This document shows, in pieces, positions 42,513 to 50,683 of a stretch of DNA of 64,000 nt. The notes under the pieces were generated by a model. That model saw only the letters and a list, made by a program, of their open reading frames with translations. It was not told where the DNA came from and did no database searches. The stretch is from a virus. The stretch is from positions 105,184 to 169,183 of the IMG/VR virus record IMGVR_UViG_3300032294_003343. One strand, written 5' to 3'. The translations under genes were made by a program, and so were the position numbers. Positions within the stretch are counted from its first letter, which is position 1; every line of letters starts with the position of its first letter.

Positions 42513-43327
42513 TAGTCAATATCATCAAAGTTGATGTCAATACTATTATAAATTTCATTGACAGTTTTTGCTCTTGATTGAGCCTTGTTATTCATATCGC
42601 TTTGAATATTCTTCTTAATTGCCATTCTTTCGTTTCTATTCTTCTCTTGATTGGCAATTCTCATTGATTCACGATTGTCCAGAGCAGATGGATCAATCAT
42701 TCCGAATGTTGAATTAAATTCATTGTCTGAAGATGTTCTTAAGATAGAATGTGCTCTTGAAGAAACTACAGAAGATTGTCTCAAGTTATTAATTTGACTT
42801 TCTTCCCAAGCCTTATGGCGAGTTGCTTTTGCTTCTCTAGCTCTTTGATTCTCAACGATAGATTGTTCACTGGTAGAAGCTTGTGAATTTAAAAATTCTT
42901 CTGAAATTGAAATCATATCTGGATTAAAAATAGATGCTGATCTAGAAAGCATAGCATTCATATATTCGTCAGCTGAAAATGCTTTTAAACCACTAGTTGT
43001 AGTTCTTGCAGTCTCACCTTGGTCAAATTGTGAACCAGCTCTTCTAATAGCACCAAAATCTTGTGAGAGAATTCTATCTTCAAGTGTGGTGTCTCTTAAG
43101 TCTTGGTAAGTTGATGCACCTTGGATCTTCTCCCAAGATTTATTAATTGTGTTTGCTTCTTTTGTGAAACCAATATTTTGTTTAGAAATTGATTGTCTAT
43201 TTGCAGTTGAATTTCTCTTTAACTCAGCGTAAGGATCTTCTTCAACTTCAACTTGAGCGCCAATAAATCTCTTTTCCAAAAATGATGGAATATTTTCGAT
43301 TTCTGATACTTTTCTAAATCTGCTCAT
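42512..43327 (-). CDS. Head-module hypothetical protein, Ser/Gln/Arg-rich (271 aa)
   Basis: Not recognised. A soluble, helical 271-residue protein rich in Ser, Arg, Gln and Asn with no cysteines or membrane segment. It has an AGGA ribosome site and is preceded by an unusually stable hairpin in the 79-base gap upstream. TAATG overlap couples it to the next gene. Its position in the head operon suggests a structural or assembly role. Confidence 0.45.
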   Translation of the reverse strand: MSRFRKVSEIENIPSFLEKRFIGAQVEVEEDPYAELKRNSTANRQSISKQNIGFTKEANTINKSWEKIQGASTYQDLRDTTLEDRILSQDFGAIRRAGSQFDQGETARTTTSGLKAFSADEYMNAMLSRSASIFNPDMISISEEFLNSQASTSEQSIVENQRAREAKATRHKAWEESQINNLRQSSVVSSRAHSILRTSSDNEFNSTFGMIDPSALDNRESMRIANQEKNRNERMAIKKNIQSDMNNKAQSRAKTVNEIYNSIDINFDDID

Positions 43328-43359
43328 GTTTATATTTCCTGCTCTTACTTTTCAAGAAT

Positions 43360-43382
43360 GTCCCAGGGCTGAGCCCTGGGAC
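43360..43382. other. Perfect GC-rich hairpin without T-run
   Basis: GTCCCAGGGC (43360-43369) is complementary to GCCCTGGGAC (43373-43382) with a three-base loop, in the gap between two head genes. There is no run of T on either strand, so it is not a standard terminator; an mRNA-processing, stability or translational role is possible. It is striking in this AT-rich DNA. Confidence 0.6.
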
Positions 43383-43406
43383 TATCATCTTGAGGAGTGT
43401 AATTTT

Positions 43407-44486
43407 TTACTTGTCGTATTTCTTGGTGAAGAGTGCATCAATCCACTCTTGATCACCATAACCGAGTTCATTCTTCCAGTAATCAATAATTCTGGAATAG
43501 TCTGCATCTGAGAGAGTTGCAACTTTGATCATTGAAGATGCTGCAGCAACCTTTACATTAGTTTCGAGGCCAGATGCAAGGACATTCTTGATATCGGACA
43601 ACTTGTCAACTGCAGGAGCTGATGTTTCGCCTAATCTAGCATTTACATACTCAATTGGGAAACCTTCCGCAATTGCCTTTGCAGCAAATGCTCTTCTTGC
43701 AGCAGATGAGAATGCTTTAACTTCCTTCATTTCTGAATCTTTTTCGCATTCACATTTTTTACCAGCATAAACTCCGCCACACTTTTCGCAAGATTTGTCC
43801 ATAGCTGCTTCTTTTTCGTCTTCCATCTTTGCAGCAACTTTTTGAACCAATGCTTCTCTGTAAGCTCTTCTTTGTGCAAGCTTTAAATTGGTTTCTTGTT
43901 GCGCTTGAACTTGGCGCTCAATTTTGCCAGCTAAGCGAACTCTTCTCTCATGGCGAGCAGCAAGAATTGCATTCTTAAGATCTTCATCACCAGCAGCAAT
44001 TGCAGCTTCTACTGCTTCAGCTGATAATTGTGATGCATGATTGAAATGAAAAGCTTTCTTTTCAGTCTTGGACTTAGGACCTTTTCTCTTCATAGGGCCT
44101 TTGCCTTCCATTTCTTCTTCATCTTCATGATCTTCATCTTCATGATCTTCATCTTCATGATCGTCATCAGACTCGGATTTCTTACCCTTGCCATTCTCTT
44201 CCATCCACTTCTTCAAGCCTTCTGGAAGACCTTTCTTGGCTTCTTTCATATAACCTGATTTGTGATCCATACCAGCTTCATCATGATCATCATGATCTTC
44301 GCCTTGTAATCTATCCACTTCTTCATCGCCAATAGCATCAATAAGAGCTTTGAGACCCTTGTTCTCTTTTGGCTCTTTTGCTTCGGCTAATCTTTGGTTA
44401 AAGTTGTCCCAGTCAATTCCTTGGAAAACCAAGTCAGAATCAAGAGGATCTTCTTGAAATCTGTTTGGGAAAATTCTATCTGCCAT
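43407..44486 (-). CDS. Acidic head-module protein with DHEDE repeats and zinc-type motif (359 aa)
   Basis: A 359-residue protein with an Asp/His/Glu-rich low-complexity section (about 85-130) that includes three perfect DHEDE units, followed by a Lys/Arg/Ala-rich helical body and a CEKCG...CECE cysteine motif around residue 230. It has a GGAG ribosome site. The acidic block resembles those in phage scaffold or core proteins. Its function is otherwise unknown. It lies next to the putative scaffolds and may bind metal or DNA. Confidence 0.5.
   Translation of the reverse strand: MADRIFPNRFQEDPLDSDLVFQGIDWDNFNQRLAEAKEPKENKGLKALIDAIGDEEVDRLQGEDHDDHDEAGMDHKSGYMKEAKKGLPEGLKKWMEENGKGKKSESDDDHEDEDHEDEDHEDEEEMEGKGPMKRKGPKSKTEKKAFHFNHASQLSAEAVEAAIAAGDEDLKNAILAARHERRVRLAGKIERQVQAQQETNLKLAQRRAYREALVQKVAAKMEDEKEAAMDKSCEKCGGVYAGKKCECEKDSEMKEVKAFSSAARRAFAAKAIAEGFPIEYVNARLGETSAPAVDKLSDIKNVLASGLETNVKVAAASSMIKVATLSDADYSRIIDYWKNELGYGDQEWIDALFTKKYDK
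44118..44162 (-). repeat. Three 15-bp tandem repeats inside the acidic gene
   Basis: Three perfect direct copies of a 15-base unit, in phase with the reading frame, encode the repeated DHEDE peptide; this is coding low complexity, not a CRISPR or origin repeat. Confidence 0.85.
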
Positions 44487-44564
44487 AATTAATTTTTCTC
44501 CTCAAGAAAAAATACATTAAGAAAATTTCTAATTTTAATGCTCAAATTCCTTTAATGCATCCAT

Positions 44565-44867
44565 TTATGTTTTTTTACTGAAAATTACTTTCTTGCCCTT
44601 CAAAAACAATTTATCTCCAACACCGATGCCTAATTTTTTGAACAATCCTTTCTTTGCTTCTACAACAAATACAACATTGTTCGAATCTGGAGATACAGAT
44701 TTAGGGTCGTCTGCTTCCATATCCTTAATATCCACAATCTTATAATTTTTATCTAAAAAAGCTAAAGATAATGGAAAAGAAACATTCTTATTCCAAAATG
44801 AATAGCAATCAGGATAATCAAAAGTAAAAAAAACTACTTCGTAATCATCTAAAGGCTCAGCATTCAT
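44565..44867 (-). CDS. DUF192-family domain, only ATG internal to the domain (100 aa)
   Basis: The sequence from ATG 44867 to the stop matches the C-terminal two thirds of DUF192 (FWNKNVSFPLSLAFLDKNY, then a GVGDKLFL end). The domain's expected N-terminal strand and GLM motif (VRFVADSDKLRTKGLM) are encoded just upstream in the same frame, back to a TGA at 44946-44948, with no ATG, GTG or TTG in between. That TGA is the stop of the upstream 163-residue gene. So the domain is complete only if the TGA is read through. Otherwise this is a truncated or broken gene. DUF192 function is unknown; several members are secreted. Confidence 0.6.
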   Translation of the reverse strand: MNAEPLDDYEVVFFTFDYPDCYSFWNKNVSFPLSLAFLDKNYKIVDIKDMEADDPKSVSPDSNNVVFVVEAKKGLFKKLGIGVGDKLFLKGKKVIFSKKT

Positions 44868-44948
44868 TAAGCCTTTAGTGCGTAATTTATCTGAATCTGC
44901 TACAAATCTGACATCGAATTCATCACGGAATTCTTTACTAGCGAGTCA
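44868..44948 (-). other. In-frame TGA and open frame linking two genes
   Basis: The 163-codon gene ends in ...TCT TGA, and the following 26 codons (LASKEFRDEF...) have no stop and continue in the same frame into ATG 44867, supplying the missing start of the DUF192 domain. TGA followed by C is a leaky context. TGA serves as a true stop elsewhere in this window (many ATGA overlaps), so general recoding is excluded. Readthrough, a recent mutation or a sequencing error could each explain it. Confidence 0.7.
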
Positions 44949-45437
44949 AGAACCAACTTTCTTAAATTTATTTGTAGATGCTTTTACGCTTCTAGCTTCT
45001 TCAAGATCAAATCTATCTTTGGTTCTTTGCTTTCTAAATTCATTAACATTATCAGTGCTCAAATAATGGTCACGTAATGCTAATTTTGCTCTTTCAGTAA
45101 GTTCTACAGATCTTCCATATCCAGTGAGTAATCCTGCTGTTTTAAGAGCTAAAAGATCATTATCAGAAATTTCTGTTGGTACACCACAAATTTTGCTGTC
45201 TTTATGTAAAGCAACATAGCTAGCTGCAGTAACTAAAGCATCGGTGTTAGCATCAATTGACTTGAGCATACCAAGATATTTTTCGCTTAATTTAGCTGCT
45301 TCAATTTTCTTTGGAGCTTGTGAAACACCAAGAAGTTGAATTTGGATATCTGAAAGTCCAAGACCTTCCATTGATGGTCCGTCAAATAATTCTGCGTGTA
45401 AATCTAAAGAATGAACTGGTTTAATTGGTATAGGCAT
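44946..45437 (-). CDS. Head-module hypothetical protein, possible readthrough donor (163 aa)
   Basis: Not recognised. A helical protein beginning with a Pro-rich strand (MPIPIKPV), carrying a HTH-like LLALKTAGLLTGYGRSVELTERAKLAL segment (about 95-120) and a basic C-terminus. It ends at TGA 44946-44948, behind which a DUF192 domain continues in frame. If read through, the product is 291 residues including the translated stop. It has an AGGA ribosome site. Function unknown; inferred to be a virion or packaging-associated protein by context. Confidence 0.5.
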   Translation of the reverse strand: MPIPIKPVHSLDLHAELFDGPSMEGLGLSDIQIQLLGVSQAPKKIEAAKLSEKYLGMLKSIDANTDALVTAASYVALHKDSKICGVPTEISDNDLLALKTAGLLTGYGRSVELTERAKLALRDHYLSTDNVNEFRKQRTKDRFDLEEARSVKASTNKFKKVGS

Positions 45438-45448
45438 AATTTAATTCC

Positions 45449-45907
45449 TTATCTGTATGGTATTCTGTTTTTCCAAGCATTTCCTTCATCAACATTTTTC
45501 TCATATGTTTCTTCCCAGGAAAATTTATCGCACAAATCCTCACCACTATGAATTGCCATAGATGGACTAGAAGCTGGGTTGCCCGGATCGACGTAAGCTG
45601 GTCCAGGTACATTGTCAGGACCATGTAATTGTCCTTCAATATTTTGACCATCGGCTTCACCACCTAAGTCTCTGTATTCTGGAACTCTTTTCCTCGGGTT
45701 AATTTTTTGACGCCAGAAATCGTTTTGTTTAGTTTCTTCTTCTATTTCTTCATAAGGAACTAAAGATACGTTTGGTGATTGGGTGACAGATTGTTGAGGA
45801 TAATATTGAGCAATTTTTTCAAACAAAATGTCAGCCTTTGAATAATGCCCAGATTTATCTAATCTTGAGCAAACTTTGATTATTGTTTGAATTGATTTTG
45901 CATTCAT
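45449..45907 (-). CDS. Head-module hypothetical protein with LDxxGxYxxAD motif (152 aa)
   Basis: Not recognised. The N-terminal helix contains RLDKSGHYSKADILFEK; the same pattern (LDxxGxYxxAD) occurs at the start of the protein at 57126. The remainder is Pro/Asn/Gly-rich and probably extended. The 5' side carries a 15-base sequence (TTAATAAGAACAAAT on the minus strand) also found before the neighbouring gene at 46934. No ribosome-binding site is evident. Head or packaging accessory role by context. Confidence 0.45.
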   Translation of the reverse strand: MNAKSIQTIIKVCSRLDKSGHYSKADILFEKIAQYYPQQSVTQSPNVSLVPYEEIEEETKQNDFWRQKINPRKRVPEYRDLGGEADGQNIEGQLHGPDNVPGPAYVDPGNPASSPSMAIHSGEDLCDKFSWEETYEKNVDEGNAWKNRIPYR

Positions 45908-45941
45908 AATTTGTTCTTATTAAATAAAACTCAACTAACCT

Positions 45942-46934
45942 TTAAAAAGTATGACCACTAATTCCAAAAAAGGCAGAACCATCATAAACTTCTTCTGTGC
46001 CTTTATCTTCTTTATTTGTAGGATCAATATAGTCTAAATATGATGTATCTTTTTTCTTTGGATTCAATGCTTGCTCTGTAGTGATATATGGATTTGATTC
46101 TTTGGTCGCTTGTGATTGTGGGGCTATATCTTTTGGAGCGTGAACATTTGCTTTGGTATCAGGATCAGGATAAGAAAGCACAGTATCCTTCAGTTCGTAT
46201 TCTTGAAATCCATCATGATCTGGAGTATTGACAGTCATCAAGCCTTGAATATATCCATCAAATTCTTCACCATGAGTAAGAATAGGAGTCTTGCCTATTG
46301 GAGCATATGAAAATTGTTTTTCATCAAACTGATTTCTATTTTCAGGATATTCATCAGTAATTCTATTTCTTCTTCTAACTGCATAATCTTCAGCTACACG
46401 ATTAATTGCTTGGTCAGAAATAGCAAAATGTAATCTTTCTGGCTTATCAGGATCTTTATACTCTTCTCTATCGTATTTATGATCTTTGTTGTATTTATGG
46501 CGTCCTTCTAAAGATTGTTCCATAGTCATCATATGTTCATCTTTTGGACGATAATGTTCTTTGATATATGCTGGGCTGTTTTTCATTAAATCAGAAGCAG
46601 CATTTTCGAGTGATTTTTTATAATTATGAAGTTGAGCTCTGAATTTTGCTCTCATTCTTTCTTCAGGTGTTAATTCATAAGGAATTAATTCTTCGTAATT
46701 TTTATGTTGAGGAGTAAGTCTCGACTCAATATTTACATCTCTTGTGTCAGGTTCAATGTGTGTTCTTCGTAACAATTTATCAAAACTTGCATCTTCATCT
46801 ACATAAAGATTAATTTCGTGTCCACCCCTATTAGATCCACCACGACCTATAGGACTGCCACCAGGCTGAAATGGAGCACCATTCCCTCCACCGCCTACAC
46901 CACCAAATTGAGCTGTTCTGATATTGTTAGACAT
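45942..46934 (-). CDS. Head-module hypothetical protein with Gly-rich N-terminus (330 aa)
   Basis: Not recognised. Starts MSNNIRTAQ and continues through a Gly-rich flexible stretch (about 8-40) into a charged helical body rich in Glu, Lys, Arg and Tyr, with an aromatic GISGHTF-like C-terminus. It lies between the large terminase and other head genes on the minus strand. The upstream region carries the same 15-base TTAATAAGAACAAAT sequence as the next gene. An internal virion or assembly protein is the best guess. Confidence 0.45.
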   Translation of the reverse strand: MSNNIRTAQFGGVGGGGNGAPFQPGGSPIGRGGSNRGGHEINLYVDEDASFDKLLRRTHIEPDTRDVNIESRLTPQHKNYEELIPYELTPEERMRAKFRAQLHNYKKSLENAASDLMKNSPAYIKEHYRPKDEHMMTMEQSLEGRHKYNKDHKYDREEYKDPDKPERLHFAISDQAINRVAEDYAVRRRNRITDEYPENRNQFDEKQFSYAPIGKTPILTHGEEFDGYIQGLMTVNTPDHDGFQEYELKDTVLSYPDPDTKANVHAPKDIAPQSQATKESNPYITTEQALNPKKKDTSYLDYIDPTNKEDKGTEEVYDGSAFFGISGHTF

Positions 46935-46968
46935 AATGATTTGTTCTTATTAATTAAAAAAATTACCT

Positions 46969-49080
46969 TTATCGTCTATTTAGATTAACCATTTTTGATC
47001 TTGGCAATCTGACCATAATTTTAGATGTAAGGCATTCATAAGCTACAGCAGCTACAGCATCACAAATATCATCTTTATATCCAGAAAGAGCTTCTATGTA
47101 ATATCTTTTACCTTTCCACTTCTTTTGTAAGAATAAAAATTGAATTTTTGCTTCTTGAATTTCATTTAGCGAAATTAATTTTTTATCTTGATCGTAATAT
47201 TCACCACCAGATAAATCATATATATCAATTCGATCATCACGAATTAATTGAGATAATTCTGTGTAAATATTTTCTTTATATTCTTTATTAAATTGACGCT
47301 CTACAATTGGAATTCTCATTGATTGCAATTTTATGATAGAAGATTGCGAATTCCATTGGTCTATTGATACTTGCTTAAATTTAAATTTATTATGTAAATC
47401 AATTACATAATCTTCAACTTCACTTTCTTTAACTGGTTGATTTTTCGATTTAGGATTCCAGAAATGAATATGGTCTATCACTACTCTTTTTAATGGTTTA
47501 AAGTCAGGGCCAATTTGTCCATACATATTTTCAGTATGAGCAATGACAAGAGCATAATAGTCAGAGGTACGAGCTGGATCTAAATGGCAGAAATACTCAA
47601 AGTTTCCTTCGGCTCTTTCTTTTCTCTTAACCATTGACATAGATGAGAACATTCTGTCTATATCATCAGAAACAAACATAGGGTCAGATGAAGAAGCTCC
47701 AAATTCTGCTCCATATTGCATTTGGAATTCTTGTGGATCTTTTTTCTTTTGACCATCTAACCATTCTTTATCAATGTTAGGATTTGTAAGCCAAGTTGGA
47801 AGTCTCATTACAAGTGTAGTAGGATCTTCTTGTCTATTTTCATGCAAATCATAAAGTAATCCAATTGGACCTTTGGGGTTGGAAAGAAGCATCATTTTTC
47901 CATCTTTACCAAATGTAGCAAGAGATGGCTTCAAATCATCATAAAGAGCATAGTCAACACCAGAATCAGGATTATCTCCTGCCATAGCTGCAACTTCGTC
48001 CATGATGATTGTCCAACAAGTTAAACCAACAAGACCTGAAGCATTACTGGAACCACATCTTAATACCAAAGAACCCGCAAAAAGATTGATATTTTGCTCT
48101 TTTCTTCTTACATTCTCTTCTCGGTCATGTTCAGTGTAAAATCGCATTTCAAGCTCTGTATCTTTGCCAATATAAGGTGCAAAAAATGGAGAAGCTAAAA
48201 CTGTTTGCTTGATTTTAGAGAAGATTGCTTTCTTAGCCTGTTCTTCATTACGAGCAACGTTGAGAATAACAACTTCATCAAATTCCATCAAGCCATATCT
48301 TGCTTGAGGATGACCCATAGAAATCAATCTATATAATTCATAAAGAGCCATAGCAGAAACAAGGAATGATTTTCCTGAACGTCTACCAAGTACTAAAACT
48401 AATTCTTCAAATTTGTATCTTTTAGTACATTTGTCTTGAACTTGCATCCTTAGCTTTGGATCAAATTCTTCAGAGTAAAGTAAATCAAATTCACTTTGAA
48501 ATCCATCAATTATAGGTCTTGCTTCTAATACTTCTACTTGTCTTTCTGCATCAGGATTGGTAGCTTCGTCTTTAGCAAATTTATATCTTTCATCTCTAAC
48601 ACTACCGTCAAGACGTTTGCATTGTAGGCAAGGTGAATTAACAACATTGAAGATTGTCTTAAATTGTTTACCTTCTGAACGAGCTTTTAAGAAATCATTT
48701 TCATTCTTGTGAACATAATCCCATACACATCCCTTACAATCTTCTTGATTATCAGATTCATCTATAACAAGATTGGTATTACCTTCTTGTCCCATATAAA
48801 AACATTTTAGTATAAGTTTTTGCCAGGGATATGGTTTTAGATTACAAAAATAAGGATGCTCAATAAATGTAATAATATCTACAATTTGATCAGGATTAAA
48901 TCTATCTTTGCTTGGTTTAAGAGGAGGGGAAACTTCTGATCTTGTGGCAGGAGCAATTTCATCAACAAAATCATCTGCATATTCAGTACCCTTAAATAAT
49001 TCTGTTACTGAATTGGCTTGCTGAAGTAATTGTGTTCGTAATTCTGCGGGAGATTTAGGAACTTGGGTTTGTTTTCTCAT
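46969..49080 (-). CDS. terL: Large terminase subunit, TerL (703 aa)
   Basis: Two-domain packaging motor. ATPase: Walker A LGRRSGKS (about 231-238), Walker B TIIMDE (about 357-362). Nuclease: Asp501 in HLDPARTSDYY, Asp in SIDQWNSQS (about 570) and a DDICDAVA segment near 672 give the RNase H-like acidic triad. An unusual insert before the ATPase carries paired CxxC motifs (Cys115/118 and 151/154), a likely zinc site. It overlaps the start of its upstream neighbour by one base. It drives DNA packaging and headful or site cleavage at the portal. Long for a TerL, owing to the N-terminal zinc region. Confidence 0.9.
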   Translation of the reverse strand: MRKQTQVPKSPAELRTQLLQQANSVTELFKGTEYADDFVDEIAPATRSEVSPPLKPSKDRFNPDQIVDIITFIEHPYFCNLKPYPWQKLILKCFYMGQEGNTNLVIDESDNQEDCKGCVWDYVHKNENDFLKARSEGKQFKTIFNVVNSPCLQCKRLDGSVRDERYKFAKDEATNPDAERQVEVLEARPIIDGFQSEFDLLYSEEFDPKLRMQVQDKCTKRYKFEELVLVLGRRSGKSFLVSAMALYELYRLISMGHPQARYGLMEFDEVVILNVARNEEQAKKAIFSKIKQTVLASPFFAPYIGKDTELEMRFYTEHDREENVRRKEQNINLFAGSLVLRCGSSNASGLVGLTCWTIIMDEVAAMAGDNPDSGVDYALYDDLKPSLATFGKDGKMMLLSNPKGPIGLLYDLHENRQEDPTTLVMRLPTWLTNPNIDKEWLDGQKKKDPQEFQMQYGAEFGASSSDPMFVSDDIDRMFSSMSMVKRKERAEGNFEYFCHLDPARTSDYYALVIAHTENMYGQIGPDFKPLKRVVIDHIHFWNPKSKNQPVKESEVEDYVIDLHNKFKFKQVSIDQWNSQSSIIKLQSMRIPIVERQFNKEYKENIYTELSQLIRDDRIDIYDLSGGEYYDQDKKLISLNEIQEAKIQFLFLQKKWKGKRYYIEALSGYKDDICDAVAAVAYECLTSKIMVRLPRSKMVNLNRR

Positions 49081-49760
49081 TAATTATCTTGTTGAATTTT
49101 TTCTCTTAATGCAACAATTTCTTCTCTGATGATTCTTTTGTCATTTTCAGAATCCATCTTTTCGTGCAATTTAGCAAGAATTTCAAAAATGTTGATATTA
49201 TAAATACCTTGATTATCTCTAACTTCTTTAAGATGCAAAATTTTAGAAATTAACTTTTCTACCATTGCTGCTCTCTTAAGTTTCATATCATTATTTTTAG
49301 AGCAGTCAATTCCTCTTACATCATCAAGCTCTACAAGTAAAGCGGTAAGGGCAAGATGGTGTTCTCGGAAAATCCAAGGGGCAATCAGTTCTTCTCGTTG
49401 TTCGTAATTCTTAAGACCTGAAGTAGAAATCTTTTTAAAATCACAGTGTTGTTCCATATGAGTATTAATCTGCATCCAGTTCATCTGTGCATCAAAATAC
49501 TGTTGGAAAAATCTAATTACTGATTGATTTTTACGTCCTGAATCAAGATATACATGTTCTACCAAATCTCTAAAAGGCGAAGTACAAATTGCGCATCTTG
49601 GTTCCATAAATTGAGGATAAGATATATCACTCATATTATCAGGGGGAAGAGGCATTAATGGTTTGTCCCCTTCTTTCAAATCCCTGAACATTTTAGATGG
49701 CTTTTTTGGCCCTTCATCGGGAACAATTAGTGCATCTACAGTTTCTTTTTTTGATTCCAT
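49080..49760 (-). CDS. Candidate small terminase with zinc-type motif (226 aa)
   Basis: ATG 49760 is the preferred start. The protein lies directly upstream of TerL, the usual place of the small terminase, and has a helical core and a C-terminal Lys/Arg/Glu-rich helix compatible with DNA recognition. A CAICTSPF motif plus a later His-Cys pair (about 56-105) may bind zinc. No family signature was recognised, so the TerS call rests on position. Its promoter has TATAAC seven bases before the ATG and it immediately follows a terminator, so it probably begins the packaging operon. Confidence 0.5.
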   Translation of the reverse strand: MESKKETVDALIVPDEGPKKPSKMFRDLKEGDKPLMPLPPDNMSDISYPQFMEPRCAICTSPFRDLVEHVYLDSGRKNQSVIRFFQQYFDAQMNWMQINTHMEQHCDFKKISTSGLKNYEQREELIAPWIFREHHLALTALLVELDDVRGIDCSKNNDMKLKRAAMVEKLISKILHLKEVRDNQGIYNINIFEILAKLHEKMDSENDKRIIREEIVALREKIQQDN

Positions 49761-49765
49761 TTTTA

Positions 49766-49775
49766 TAGTTATACA
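49766..49775 (-). promoter_or_regulatory. -10 box of leaderless-type promoter before TerS/TerL operon
   Basis: TATAAC (49768-49773, minus strand) is seven bases before the ATG at 49760, with no ribosome-binding site. It lies just downstream of the hairpin terminator at 49779-49808, as expected for the start of a new transcription unit. Confidence 0.4.
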
Positions 49776-49778
49776 AAA

Positions 49779-49808
49779 CAAACAAGCCGCTGGAAAGCGG
49801 CTTGTTTG
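49779..49808 (-). terminator. Rho-independent terminator
   Basis: A 12-base perfect inverted repeat CAAACAAGCCGC / GCGGCTTGTTTG with a six-base loop, followed on the minus strand by a T-rich tract. It ends the upstream gene at 49826. Confidence 0.85.
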
Positions 49809-49825
49809 AGAGTTTAGAGTGTAAG

Positions 49826-50539
49826 TTAGTCTTTGAGGGCTCTTTTTAATCTTTGATACGGAGAAACTGTATCAGCAGCTTTCACCATATATTCATCAGC
49901 GAGTCCGAAATCAACATAATTTCCACCAATAAATTTGTCGCTTGATGAAGTTGCATTAGATAAATCAACTTCAGCGGTTCCCTTCTTCATAGATACAACA
50001 AATTTAGTTTTAGAAGCGGTCTTAATTTGTGCTTCTTGAGATTGTGCTAAAAGAACATTGTTTAGTAATGTTTCTTCAACAAAAGGCTTCAAGGATGCGT
50101 GAAGATTACCTTTGCCAGTTCTACTTTCCTTAGCAGCCTCAGTAAGTCTTACCCAATAAGCCAAGCCCTTTTCATCTGTCTTTACAATAGAATGTGGACC
50201 AGTGCAAAGTCTCTTGACAAATTCCTTAGCAGATAATTTAGTCAATGATCTTTCAATAACAGGAGCACAGTCAGAATACTTTGTTGGAACGACAGCAACT
50301 TCGACAGCAGTGTTTTGTTCTACTTCTTCAGTAGAATCAAACAACTTGGAAGCAACTCTATTAGCAATGTCCAAATCAAAATTATCAGCTGCAAGCAATT
50401 CTACAACTTCGGACTTATCGAAACCTTGATTTTTATATTTTTGAGCTTGACTATTAGCTACAACGAGAACGCCATCATGATGTGAACGTAATTCATTGCG
50501 CCAGTTATAAATCATGTCATTTGTGTTGTTTTCAGACAC
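49826..50539 (-). CDS. Hypothetical protein, GTG start (237 aa)
   Basis: Not recognised. It starts with GTG at 50539, supported by a GGGAG ribosome site; no ATG lies close by. A soluble helical protein with an N-terminal DUF-like helix (YNWRNELRSHHDGV) and a C-terminal Ala/Lys-rich part. It stands as a single-gene unit between a terminator upstream (50600) and one downstream (49779), hence separately regulated, perhaps a highly expressed internal or early protein. Confidence 0.45.
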   Translation of the reverse strand: MSENNTNDMIYNWRNELRSHHDGVLVVANSQAQKYKNQGFDKSEVVELLAADNFDLDIANRVASKLFDSTEEVEQNTAVEVAVVPTKYSDCAPVIERSLTKLSAKEFVKRLCTGPHSIVKTDEKGLAYWVRLTEAAKESRTGKGNLHASLKPFVEETLLNNVLLAQSQEAQIKTASKTKFVVSMKKGTAEVDLSNATSSSDKFIGGNYVDFGLADEYMVKAADTVSPYQRLKRALKD

Positions 50540-50599
50540 TTCTCTAATCTCCCTTAGATTTTTTTGATCCCCACCAGTAAAAGGACTTAATTAAATAAT

Positions 50600-50638
50600 A
50601 AAACCTCCAGACGCACTTATAATGTCTTAGAGGTTTTT
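50600..50638 (-). terminator. Rho-independent terminator after sigma factor gene
   Basis: AAACCTC / GAGGTTT arms with an inner CAGAC / GTCTT pairing in the gap after the sigma factor stop (50684), followed by a T-rich stretch on the minus strand. Confidence 0.75.
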
Positions 50639-50683
50639 GTGGAACATAATTATATAATACGAGAAATCAAAAAATATATTCCA

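Noticed and set aside
44118-44162. CRISPR-like or origin-like short repeats
   Set aside because: The three 15-base units are contiguous with no spacers and are in frame, encoding DHEDE in an acidic protein.
44946-44948. Genome-wide recoding of TGA (e.g. to Trp or Gly)
   Set aside because: TGA ends many genes in tight ATGA overlaps (for example 13165, 60008 and 53355), so it is a normal stop; only the single site at 44946 is a readthrough candidate.
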